Assembly (NCBI GenBank): GCA_946965045.2
Contig: OX337239.1
Span: forward strand, 496,001 to 560,000
DNA from: Epithemia pelagica
Lineage: Eukaryota; Bacillariophyta; Bacillariophyceae; Surirellales; Surirellaceae
Direction: 5' to 3'
Length of the DNA: 64,000 bases
The position numbers and the translations under genes are program-made. The notes under the pieces were generated by a model, which worked only from the letters and a program-made list of their open reading frames with translations, was not told the origin of the DNA and made no database searches. This document shows positions 45,276 to 56,059 of the stretch, one piece after another; within the stretch, counting starts at the first letter, position 1; each line of letters begins with the position of its first letter.

Positions 45276-47882
45276 ATGGCAGACTCTGCTCCCGAACCAG
45301 TGGATCCTCCACAAGAAGAAGAAGAAGAAGAACAAGAAGTGCCTCAAGAAACCAATGGTGATACGGAGGACGACGACAAGGGTGACAGTACCAATGGTGG
45401 CGGTGGTGGCTTGACCAGCAAATCGTCGTCTCGTGTGACGCGATTGTCCTCAGCCAAATCGGTCGGAATGGAATCCTCCATTCTCAAATTCAAAGATGTC
45501 AATTTCATTGTCGGATCCAAAGATAAGGAAAAGAATATCTTGACCCATGTTTCCGGTCTCGTCAAGTTTGGACGGGTCTTGGCGAGTAAGTTGAGAAAGG
45601 CGCCACGAGGCATTGGAACGGCGGCTGTCGGTCGGCGTTTTGGAGGAATGAGGATAAAGCACTGTTTCACAGTGGCAATAACAGTATCTCACATACTCTC
45701 TTTTGCTCGTGTGTTGCTCTTTCGTTGTGTTGTGTGTGTTGTGATTTGACACAGTCATGGGTCCCAGTGGTGCCGGAAAAACAACCTTGATTAATGCCTT
45801 GACCTTGGATGCTCATTATGGTGTGGCCAAAGGATCTGTCAAACTCAATGGTATTCCCTTGACCAACGAAATTTTTAAGGAACACTGCTTTGTTGTGCCT
45901 CAACAAGACAAACATTGGCCCTACTTGACGTGTCGAGAAACTCTGTTTTTTGCCACCCAACTCTATCAAGTCGTCTCCAAGGAGGAGGAAGAAATTTTGG
46001 TGGATGGAATTTTGGAAAAAATGGGTTTGCAAATTTGTGCCGATACAGCCAATGCGCGATTGTCCGGTGGACAGCGTCGTCGATTGTCCATTGGCATTGC
46101 CCTGATCAAGCAACCTCGTGTCTTGTTTTTGGATGAACCCACCAGTGGGTTGGATGCCGCGTCGGTACGTGACTATAATACCTACATTGGTTCCTCTGCT
46201 CTCGTGAATGCATTCTCACCGTTGGTCTTTTTCTGTTGCTTGGATGTGCGCCTACTGGAATGGATTGCTCTGGACCGTGTGTTGTCTTTTTAGGCGGAAA
46301 ACATCATGCAAGAAATTGTTCGTGTGGCCAAGGAAGAACGTCTCATTACCATTTGTACCATTCATCAACCCAGTACCAAAGTCTACAACAACTTTGATCA
46401 AGTCATGATCATGTCGCGGGGTCGCACGGCCTTTATGGGAGATGTCCAAGATGCAATACCCTACTTTACCGAAATTGGACACCCCATGCCGGATGACACC
46501 AATCCTGCTGAAGTACGTGTAGTATTAGTACTCGTTTCCGTTGTTGGTATCGTGTGCGACAAGGAAGCCAAAATTCGAGACTCACACCCCTGTGTTTTCC
46601 TTTCGTGGTACCGCCTAGTTCTTTTTGGATTTGGTCAACTCGGACTTTTCCGAAGAAGCAGAAGTCTCCAAAATTCTCGACACGTGGGAAGAAAAGGGAC
46701 CAGGCTTGGTGTCCTCGCATCATTCGTCGCATGGCAAAAAGGGATTTGCGGAAGGCGATGAAGAAGGTGTTGTCAATATGGAAAAGCACAAAATCTTGCC
46801 CCAACTCTCTGTCTTGTTCCGTCGACACTTTTTGTTGATTATTCGGGATCCTATCTTGTACATTGGACGAAGTATCATGTTCCTTGTTACCAATATGATC
46901 TTTGCCTTGGTTTACTTGAAGGCGCGTAAAGACGATCAGGATCAAGTCTTGAACAAGTTTTGGGTTGTCATTTGGGTACGTTGTCCAATTTTTTGCGAGA
47001 GACATGTCTCCTGGCTTGTGAATTAGTCGTGGATGCCTCACTCACACTTGCACCATACATTCTTGCCTCCTGTGGTACCATTTGGGATTCAGTTTATCGC
47101 CGTTCCAACGCAATTAGGTGTCGTGGCAGTCTACGCCCTCAACGATGAATTCAAGTCCTTGATTCGTGAAACCAAGAATGGGATGCTCAATGGGTTTAGC
47201 TATGTGTTGGCCAAATCCTGCTTGGCGTTGCCGATCATGTACATTTTCGCTCTCTTTTCCTTGGGTATCCCATTTTACGCCGTGATTGATGCTCCCAAGG
47301 AATGCTTCTGGTGGTGTACGGCTTTGTTTGCTGCTGTCATGTTTCAGTTTGAGTCCGTGGCCGAAACCTTGTCGGTGTGGTTTGATGACCCGATTCTGGG
47401 TATGCTTCAATTCATGAACTTTTGGTACGTTGTTGCTTAAGCCTGTCGTTGAGAGGAATGAGAGTTGTTGCAGTGGTTGCTCACGGAATTGCGCTTGCAA
47501 CAGGTTTGGAGCTTTCTTGTTTGGTGGCTTTTTGATTCCGTTGCGAGATATGTATTGGCCATTTGAACTCTTTTACTATTTCATGCCCTATTCGTACTAT
47601 ATTCGCTCCTCCATGTACAATTACTTTAGCGAATCCGAGTTCAACTCGTGTGACCCAGATGTCAATACAGATCAAGCCGTGTGTGTTCCAGGCGAGAATG
47701 GTGGCAAAGTTTCTGGAAATGTGGTTCTCCAAGAGTTTTCGACCGTCTTTCCCCTCTTGAAGGATGAAGATGAAACAGCCAAGGACTTTGGAATCATTCT
47801 GGCCGTGGGTGCCTTTTTCAAGCTCATGTACATTGCCGGTGTGTTGATGAAAACATCGCAAGTCAGTAAATTCGTGCAGTAA
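45276..47882 (+). CDS. ABCG-type half ABC transporter (copy 2)
   Basis: Six exons: 45276-45585, 45755-46164, 46294-46512, 46619-46975, 47093-47424 and 47504-47882, giving 668 residues. All introns are GT-AG, mostly with a GTACGT or GTAAGT donor. Motifs are as in copy 1: Walker A GPSGAGKTT, Q-loop VVPQQDKHWPYL, signature LSGGQRRRLSIG, Walker B VLFLDEPTSGLD and CTIHQPS, followed by a six-segment membrane domain. The N-terminus is acidic (poly-Glu). The protein is very close to copy 1 through the NBD and membrane core; the ends differ. An extra 129-bp intron after DAAS (46165-46293) is absent from copy 1, while the other introns align exactly. Substrate is unknown. Confidence 0.93.
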
Positions 47883-48422
47883 GAGGCCAATCAACGAACG
47901 AAGAAGATATGGTGGTCACGACATGACAATGTTCTACAAAAGGCGATTCTTGTTCCTCGGTATCGCAAATGCCTATTTGTTCCGTTTTTCTTTCTAGCTT
48001 ACTTCTTATATGTGTTGTAACGAGACTTTCATACAATAGTGCTTTCACACAATAGTACTTTACATGTTGATACCTTCTTTGCTTGTTGAACGGGTTATCT
48101 GCTTGTCAGGCATTGACAAAAGGTGTGGTGTATTGTTTTGGAAGGATATTCATACGAACACCTTTCGGAATCATGCCTATCGTCCTAGACGTATCAACTC
48201 ATGCGCTATAAAACAAGTATCAGTTTCGTCCTACATTGAGCTCTGCTGCTGTCTAATCGTAAAAATGATCGGAACCACACCCGTTGCATATTCCATCAAG
48301 AGCGAATCGTTGAAATTGGAACAACAAATCATCTGTCGTTGATACGGATACCATTGAATCACCATCATTGTGCTTCGGTAATCATCTCATTCGTCCCAAC
48401 AAACAAGTACAATACATGTCAC
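47883..48422. other. Intergenic region between convergent genes
   Basis: No gene supported. It contains a short local repeat (acaatagtgctttcac / acaatagtactttac at about 48034-48064). Confidence 0.45.
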
Positions 48423-48899
48423 CTAGTTGCCCGACAATCCCAAGATCTCTTGCACTTGCTCGGCTGTCTGTACTCTGTTGCGAATGGGATAAAAGGGCCC
48501 ATCATCCCCCTTGGCTCTCAATTCACAATTCGGCCCCAACCCACATTCGGCACATTCCGAGACACAACTAATGGTTTCAATCGTCACAAGCGAACTCCGT
48601 CCTGCTGCTTCCAGTTGATTGGTAAAGGTTTCCACCAAGGCCTTGCCTCCGCCCTTTTTCTTGGAACAAGTCGGACCGGTACACACCACAATGGTTCCTT
48701 TAAAGGCATCCTCCTCTCCACTTGCGGTTGCCGATAGAGCAGAGATGGGTGATACTTGTCGGAAATTGGCTGCAGGAGTGAACGACAAAGCTTGATCCCA
48801 AAGCAGTATCAGAACAAGGAAGAGACGAGCAAAGCGGCATGGCCGCGTCAAAGTTCTTGGAACCTTTCCTTCTTGTGAGCCTGCCGTTATAGAATCCAT
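48423..48899 (-). CDS. Plastid thioredoxin-like [2Fe-2S] ferredoxin
   Basis: A 158-residue protein from the ATG at 48899. The N-terminus has a hydrophobic signal (ARLFLVLILLWDQALS) cut before FTPAA, matching the plastid-targeting Phe site of diatoms. The mature part (residues ~65-158) begins TIVVCTGPTCSKKKGG and later has CVSECAECGLGPNCEL. The cysteine arrangement, two in the first block and the rest ~35 residues later, is that of thioredoxin-fold [2Fe-2S] ferredoxins (the NuoE/small-ferredoxin type, present as a free domain in plastids). Redox function is inferred; the partner is unknown. The SufE-BolA gene 10 kb away is a thematically related plastid Fe-S protein but not a neighbour in any operon sense. 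Confidence 0.75.
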   Translation of the reverse strand: MDSITAGSQEGKVPRTLTRPCRFARLFLVLILLWDQALSFTPAANFRQVSPISALSATASGEEDAFKGTIVVCTGPTCSKKKGGGKALVETFTNQLEAAGRSSLVTIETISCVSECAECGLGPNCELRAKGDDGPFYPIRNRVQTAEQVQEILGLSGN

Positions 48900-49650
48900 T
48901 TTGTGTGTTGCAATTGGCAATCAAACAGTTACTTGAGCTGATGCGGTCGTCTCACAAAGACAAGAATGTGTGCCGACTGCCGATCTAAAAGGAGCAACCT
49001 TTCTCACTTCTCACACTCTCACGTTTGCCCTTCGATCCGATTCATCAGTGACTGACGTCACCTTATATCAACGACTGACAAGGACCCATGAGCGACTTTA
49101 CTTTTTCAAAACTCACCCATCTGCGACGTTCCTGTCAAGTCCCCTGTTCCGACCTTGTTATCTGTCTTCACATCTGAAGAATGTTGAATGTTGAGCCTTC
49201 CATAAGTTCACCAATAAGCACGACGCATCGATTAAAAAGAAGATGCAGATTCTCTACCAACCTCCGAAGCAAGGAACAGAATCAAGTTGATTCCTTAGGA
49301 TTTGACCCAATCATTCTTCATGGCATACCAGCGGGCAGCTTCCACCTGTATCTTCGGATCTTTTGGTACTCTCAAGTCCAGAGTGATTTGCGACAAATCC
49401 GAACGGCTCCAAAAGATCTCGCGATCCAAGTTCGGATTTCCACCCAGCATCTGGCACTTCGGCACTTCGCAAACCCGCATGGACGAAAAAGTTCCAGAGT
49501 CTTCCAGGCCATTCCAATCGCGGATCTTTCCCCGAACAGGCCATTTCGAAGTGGAAGTTGCGGAGAATTTGAGTCCTGGAAGAGCATAGAGAACATGATT
49601 TTGCTCTTTTGATGGTCCCTGTCATGGATCGTGCCTTCTTGGATTCTCCA
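48900..49650. other. Left flank of the copia element, no supported gene
   Basis: Open frames on both strands across 49290-49625 (for example minus, MFSMLFQDSNSPQLPLRNG...) look mildly protein-like and might be part of a gene interrupted by the retroelement, but no domain is recognisable and no matching continuation is seen beyond the right terminal repeat. Confidence 0.35.
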
Positions 49651-49763
49651 CAAGAAGCGCGACCGATATTGAGCGAATTTTAAGCGAGTAGCTAACCCCA
49701 TGAGGGGCAAACGGTCTAGGTCTCACTTGTAGAATTTTCCTCTTTGAACGATGGCGTAATTTG
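49651..49763 (+). repeat. 5' terminal repeat (LTR) of the copia element
   Basis: 113 bp, identical to 55724-55836 except one base (c/g in the ctaaccc-c/g-atgagg segment). It does not begin TG or end CA as most LTRs do. Confidence 0.88.
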
Positions 49764-50182
49764 GTTTATCAGACCCATCACGACTCTTTTATGAGCTTTA
49801 CCTCAACCATGGCCTGGGAAGGTCGCGAAATATCTGGATCATTCGCTCCGAGAATGACCGCCCAAGGTTGGATACCTGTTCTCCCTTCCTCTACTACATA
49901 TCTCACCTGCAACGGGGTTAGAGATAGAGGATGTGATATGCGGTCAGCTTTTGCGCGCATATCGGGCAATGACGGACGCGTCACACATCTTGCCGTTGAA
50001 AGATGACAGCCATACGGACACTTTCGTTGCTTAAATGCTTAATGAAGTGCGCCGTCCTGGCACCATGCGAGCTCTCGACTCCAATTCTACTTTTCCTCGC
50101 TCGCAAATGAAAGCGAGATTATCAGGTGAAGTATCTGCACACTTTCACCGGAAAGCCCAACTTCAACCGAATAAGAACTACC

Positions 50183-51619
50183 ATGGCAGCGATTCCTCCA
50201 GCAAGCCCTCTTGACATCTTGAATGCCTACATGGATGTAGTGCTCCAAATCACCGATCAGGCAGCTCGTGATGCCTTGAATGCTCAGGGACTACAAGCAA
50301 TTGGTGACTTCGAAGCTCTGAGCAAAGATGATATCGCTGAAATTTGCTCAAATGCCAGGAAACCTGGTGGTATGATTCCCAATCCTAATCCTCTTGGACC
50401 ACCGTTGATTGCTAATCCTGGTATCATGATTGGCCATCTGGCTGAGAAACGCCTCAAGATGTTTTGCTACTTTGTTATCCATTTGAACAAGGTGAATCGG
50501 ACCTTTGTCGGTACTGTTCCCAACTTGGCCGATCTACAAACACTCTATCAATTCAAAGAGAGTGAGACGGAACATGACAACGAAGTTCCCATGCCGGAGA
50601 AACTAACATCGATTGAGAATATCCGTGTTGTTTTGGAGGACCTTGATCATTATCTTGAGTCCAAGCGAGGTGTCACTGGCATTCCTTTGGCTGCGTACAC
50701 TCGTATCGATCCCAACGTTGCACCTGAAAATGAAGATCCGAATTTCGGTGCTCCAACTATCCTGGCGGAGATGATCAGGCGGGCACCACATACAGGCCCT
50801 ACCTATGCTGCCGACAATCTTGCCGTGTGGGATGTTGTCAGACACATCACACATGATGGACCAGGATGGGGCTGGGTGCAACCATTTGCACGCGCACGCA
50901 ATGGACGTGCTGCCTATCAAGCCCTGCGTACCCATTATCTTGGAGACGCTTTCCAATCTCGTCTCCGTGCCAAAGCAGATCAAACACTCGAAAGTGTGTA
51001 TTACGACGGAGCAAAGCGCAATTTTACCTATGAACGATTCATAGAATCCCTGCAACGGGCATTTACTGACCTTGAGTCAACAGGCGAAACTGTGAGCGAA
51101 GAGAGAAAAGTGCGCATTCTCCTCACAGGCATTGCCGATGCACGACTCGAGAGCGCAAAGAATCAAATTCTTGCAACCCCTACTCTCAAGGCAACATTCG
51201 AAACCGCATCGAACTTCCTTGCAGAAGTGTTAGACAGCAAGGTCTCCTATAGGAGGAAGCAAGCCAGAATCTCCTCGATCCAATCCCAAAACAAAGGAAA
51301 GGGAAGGAACAATATTGGCCGTAACAATAAGAAGAATGAAGATAAGGAAAAGGAGGAATTAACGGACCGCTACTATACTCCAAAGGAATGGTCAAAGTTG
51401 AGTGGGCCAGAACGCCAACGCGTTCGTGATGTGCGTGAAGAACGCGATAAAAGGAGAGGAGTGGCATCCGTCACGAGTCAATCCCGAAAGAAGGCAAAGA
51501 AGGATGCACAGAATAATGACACTCCCGATGTCTTCGAAGAGTCCTCTGACGAATCTAGCAGAGGCATTGGCGCAATCATGAGCCAGCGCAAGAAGAAACG
51601 AAACTCTGAAAATTTGTGA
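50183..51619 (+). CDS. gag: Retrotransposon Gag polyprotein
   Basis: A 478-residue frame from the ATG at 50183 (accATGG context). The central part (WVQPFARARNGRAAYQALRT, DQTLESVYYDGAKRNFTYER, ILLTGIADARLESAKNQIL) matches the copia Gag capsid region of diatom CoDi elements. The C-terminus is Lys/Arg-rich and basic, suited to RNA binding, but no CCHC zinc knuckle is visible. It ends in TGA followed by CTA, and the same frame then continues directly into the protease (ELDSHADTC), so Gag and Pol are separated only by this codon. Confidence 0.88.
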   Translation: MAAIPPASPLDILNAYMDVVLQITDQAARDALNAQGLQAIGDFEALSKDDIAEICSNARKPGGMIPNPNPLGPPLIANPGIMIGHLAEKRLKMFCYFVIHLNKVNRTFVGTVPNLADLQTLYQFKESETEHDNEVPMPEKLTSIENIRVVLEDLDHYLESKRGVTGIPLAAYTRIDPNVAPENEDPNFGAPTILAEMIRRAPHTGPTYAADNLAVWDVVRHITHDGPGWGWVQPFARARNGRAAYQALRTHYLGDAFQSRLRAKADQTLESVYYDGAKRNFTYERFIESLQRAFTDLESTGETVSEERKVRILLTGIADARLESAKNQILATPTLKATFETASNFLAEVLDSKVSYRRKQARISSIQSQNKGKGRNNIGRNNKKNEDKEKEELTDRYYTPKEWSKLSGPERQRVRDVREERDKRRGVASVTSQSRKKAKKDAQNNDTPDVFEESSDESSRGIGAIMSQRKKKRNSENL

Positions 51620-54600
51620 CTATCGCTCCAGTCGATGTCAATGACCAAGCCCAACGAAATTACAGTACCAACCTTTATGTGCGAGTTAGACTCGCATGCC
51701 GACACATGCTGTCTTGGCCGAGGCTGTCACGTTCTGTATCAGACTGACACTGCCGATGTCAGTGGTTTCACGGAAACACTGGGAAATTTGAATGAGACCC
51801 CTGTCATCACGGGTTCCTTGCCTATGATGACCCTGAGAGCGGAGCAACCTTCTTGCTCTACTTCCACCAAGCGCTGAACCTCCCTCAAATGGATCGTTGT
51901 CTTTTAAATCCCAATCAGATGAGAGAGGCCGGTGTTCTGGTGAATGACGTCCCTTTGAAGTTTCTACCATCGACAGAACGAAATGAGAGGGCTCATGCGA
52001 TCGTAGCTAAAGACTCTGAGGAAAAGGAACTTGTTATCCCAATGGACTTGCGTGGGATCATCAGTCAGTTCAAAGTAAGAAAGCCGACCGCACACGAGAT
52101 CGAGAATATGGACTCGTGCTATCGGATCGATATGACCAACGCAACACCCGAATGGCGACCGAATGACTCAGCAGCAGAATATGATGCTGATGAAAGAAAG
52201 CTTCGGGATGCGATTGTTCATGACACTATTGTAAAGAAACCTTCAAGGGATCTGTAAGTTGACTCTCTTTATTCTGTGAGAAGAATCAATGGACGCACTG
52301 CCAAGACCACGCATACTCGAAAGGGGACAGTGCAGCCACAAGATTTAGCCACACGATGGAATATTGGACTCAAGACAGCGGAGCGCACCTTTGAAGAAAC
52401 AACGCAGCTTGGAGTGCGTGACTTCAATGAACATGGTGGCTCTAAGCGTCTGAGACACACTGACGTATATACTGATACCTTATTTGCCGAAACAAAATCA
52501 TTGGACCAACATACATGCGGTCAAATCTTTGCTACTGACTTTGGATGGGTGCATTTTGTCCCAATGCGCAAGCGAAGTGAAGCACCATCCACTCTGCCTC
52601 CTCTCTTTGACGAATATGGCATATTTAACCATATTGTCCCCGACAACGCCCCAGAGCTCACCTCTTTGGAGTTCAAGCGCGTTGCATCAAAGTATGGGTG
52701 TCGTCTCAAGCCAGTGGAAGCTTGGACCCCCAATCAAAACCTTGCCGAGGCTAATATACGCGAGTTGAAACGAATCTATTGGCGAGAGATGCGTCAAAGC
52801 AATGCGCCAGCTGTGTTATGGGATCATTGCCTTATGCTAGTGGCAGAGAGAAGATCACATACATCGCAAGCAAATGGGAATCCGCCTCCAATTCAAATCC
52901 TTACTGGCGATACTCCCGATATATCGCACTTGATCGAACACAAATGGTACGATTTTGTATGGTACAGCAACCCCGGGTTTGAAGGGCGCAAGCTTGGGAG
53001 ATGGCTTGGCCCCAGCCATTCTGTCGGTCAGGCCATGTGTGCCAAAATACTGACGGAGAAGGGCAAGATCGTACATCGAACGTCCGTCTGGCCCATTGCC
53101 AGGGCAATGCAAAACGACGAGGCCTTTCGAGAGCAACGTGAACAGTTCACATCGAATCTTGGAGAAGCACTTGGTGCAAGAATGGCAGGTATCCCTGCTG
53201 AAGACGACAATGAGCCCAGAGAGGCCGATACCCCTCTATATGAGCCATACGAAGACGATGAGCAAGCTGATGTCTCCATGCCGGAAGCTGATCATTATGC
53301 TCCGGATTCCTATGACAAATTGATAAGCGCGAAAGTCATGCTCCCCTTAGGGGATGATAAGCGCAAGGGGACTGTCAAACGTCAGAAACGAGATGCCGAC
53401 GGCAAAGTGATTGGTACAGCGTCGAGCAATCCGTTGCTTGATACAAGCCTGTACGAAGTGGAATTCGACGACGGACATACTCAAGCATATGCCGCCAACA
53501 TTATTGCTGAAAGTATTTTTGAACAACTAGACGATGAAGGGAATCGATATCGCATAATCGACGACATTCTCGACCACAAGAAAGACGCCAGCGCAATCCC
53601 AATCTCTGATGGAGAATTTGTGCTGAACGGACGAACGCATAAAAAGAAGACAACGAGAGGATGGTTTCTATGTATCCAATGGAAGGATGGGTCCACCAGC
53701 TGGGAACGGCTAAAGGACTTGAAGGAATCCTATCCACTGGAATTGGCCCAATACGCCGTCGCAAATAAGCTGGACAAGGAACCAGCCTTCAACTGGTGGG
53801 TACCTTTCACCATCAAGCGCAGTAAACGACTGATCAAGGCCGTCTCCAGTAGCAAACGGTACATGCGTACATGGCAGAAGTACGGAGTAGAGGTACCGAA
53901 GACTGTGGAACGGGCTCTTGAGATCGACAGAGAGACCGGAACAGATTATTGGAGGAAGGCCTTGCAACTGGAAATGTCAAAGATCTTCCCTTGTATGAAG
54001 ATTCTTGAGGAAGGCTCTTCCACCCCCATTGGCTACCAAACTATCCCGTGCCATATCGTCTTTGACGCTAAAATGGACTTTACACGGAAGGCTCGGTATG
54101 TAGCTGGGGGACATAAGACGTCCAAACCAGAAGCTCCAACCTATGCAAGCGTTGTGAGCAGGGATAGTGTGCGTATTGGCTTCTTGATGGCAGCCTTGAA
54201 TGGTCTTGACGTGCTAACCGCGGACATTGCCGGTGCCTACTTAAATGCACCATGTCTCGAGAAGGTCTGCACGGTTTGCGGATTGGAATTTGGTCCAGAA
54301 TACAAAGGTCGTATAGCCATCATTACCAGGGCTCTTTATGGCTTAAAGACAAGCGCTTATGCATGGCGCGAGCTGTTATCAACGACATTACAGACAGATC
54401 TAGGATACAAGCCTTGCAGAGCTGATCCAGACGTCTATATCCGACCCTCCACTAAGGCTGATGGCATGCGATATTACGAGATGCTTTTCGTCTATACGGA
54501 TGATATTTTGGTGGTGTCGCATAAGCCGCAAGAGACGCTCACTATGCTGGATCATCACTACCTCTTGAAGCCTGATTCCATTGGAATACCAAAGATCTAT

Positions 54601-55572
54601 CTCGGGAATCAAGTCGAACAATATGACATAAACAATGATGCGAGTCAACGGTGCTGGGCCCTTAGTTCGAACAAATATGCCAAGGCCGCTATTCAAAATG
54701 TATCAGACTGGTTGGAAGAACGCGGGCGAAAGTTGAAGACACGGGTATCAACCGTTTTGCCGAGTGGCTATCGCCCAGAAATGGACGTGAGTCCGTATTG
54801 TGACGACGAACTCCTGTCCTTTTATCAACAACAACTTGGAGTCCTTCGCTGGTTGGTTGAATTGGGACGCATCGACATCACAACAGAAGTTTCGATGCTT
54901 GCTGCCTTTCTAGCAGGACCAAGAGAAGGACACGTGGAGGCCATGCTGCACCTCTTCGCGTACCTAAAATTTCACGATCGTTCTCGATTGGTATTGGACC
55001 CGTCGTACATTGAGCACGGGGACGAACCCATGGGGGATTGGACAGCATTCTACCCCAATGCGAAGGAAGAAGTTCCGTTAGACGCACCAGAACCATTGGG
55101 TAACCCCCTACAAATGACTTGCTTCGTTGACTCCGACCACGCCGGCGACTTGTTAACACGGCGATCCAGAACTGGAGTTCTCATCTACTTGAATCGGTCA
55201 CCCATATTGTGGTACAGCAAGAAGCAGACCAGTGTGGAGACTTCTACTTTTGGTTCTGAGTTCATGGCCCTCAAAGTGGGCATCGAAATGTTACGAGGTC
55301 TACGTTATAAACTACGAATGATGGGAATACCACTCGATGGACACGCGCATGTCCGATGTGATAACATGTCAGTGGTTTCCAATAGCTCGAAGCCAGAATC
55401 AACATTGAAGAAGAAGTCAAATGCCGTTGCATACCATTACGTTCGAGAAAATGTGGCAAATGGAGTGTGTCGTATTGCCTATGAGCCATCCACAACTAAT
55501 TTGGCTGATCTCTTGACGAAGGTCCAAACAGGACCGGAACGAACAAGACTTGCTGGAATGATCTTGTTTTGA
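51620..55572 (+). pseudogene. pol: Retrotransposon Pol (protease, integrase, chromo-like segment, RT, RNase H), broken
   Basis: Frame 1 after gag gives protease (CELDSHADTCCLG). Near 51800-51835 the coding frame shifts: AYDDPESGATFLLYFHQALN continues in another frame. That frame meets TAA at 52255-52257 and resumes unshifted to 55572. Integrase spans ~52500-52860 (FATDFGWVHFVPM, IVPDNAPELTS, NLAEANIRELK). A chromodomain-like strip (WFLCIQWKDGSTSWERL) lies at ~53657-53760. RT spans ~53960-54640 (DIAGAYLNAPC; catalytic YTDD at ~54494). RNase H spans ~55115-55570 (VDSDHAGD, SRTGVLIYLN, TSTFGSEFMALK). As given it cannot make full-length Pol. Confidence 0.85.
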
Positions 55573-55723
55573 GTACGTTTCCTGCCGCCTGGAAAGGGTC
55601 AGGGTACGTCCTGCACTCATATGAGTCTCTAAAAGCAGGTTTATGTTGCACGAAGAAATGAATGATTGAGGATGCACAATTCACTCGAAGACAATAGCGA
55701 ACGAGAAATAATTGCGAGGGGAC

Positions 55724-55836
55724 CAAGAAGCGCGACCGATATTGAGCGAATTTTAAGCGAGTAGCTAACCCGATGAGGGGCAAACGGTCTAGGTCTCACT
55801 TGTAGAATTTTCCTCTTTGAACGATGGCGTAATTTG
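55724..55836 (+). repeat. 3' terminal repeat (LTR) of the copia element
   Basis: 113-bp partner of 49651-49763. Its right edge is 223 bp upstream of the HSF gene ATG, so it sits in the promoter or 5' leader region of that gene. Confidence 0.88.
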
Positions 55837-56059
55837 TCCAGACTTATCTCTATCTCTTTTAGAGAGCGACCTACGGGCAAGCGTCGGAAGAGGGCTTGGG
55901 GATCGTTCTACCGGTACATCTCATAAAACGGATTGTCCGAAAAAAAAGCTTGACCCCCATCTCCTTTCCTACCATAATTTCTCTTCTCCAATTCATCAGC
56001 TCTCCCTCTCTCCTTCTCTCCTTGCGGTATCTTTGCTCGAACTTCTCCAACGATCGAAA

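Larger units (their letters stand above)
49651..55836 (+). mobile_element. Ty1/copia (CoDi-type) LTR retrotransposon, 6.2 kb
   Basis: Two 113-bp direct repeats (49651-49763 and 55724-55836) differ at one base and enclose gag and pol in copia order: protease, integrase, RT, RNase H. Just inside the left repeat is TGGTTTATCAGACCC (49762-49776), resembling the initiator-Met tRNA primer site of copia elements. A purine-rich tract (gcgaggggacc) precedes the right repeat. The four bases TCCA occur directly outside both ends, a probable target duplication. Near-identical repeats imply recent insertion, yet pol has a frame change and a stop. Confidence 0.9.
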
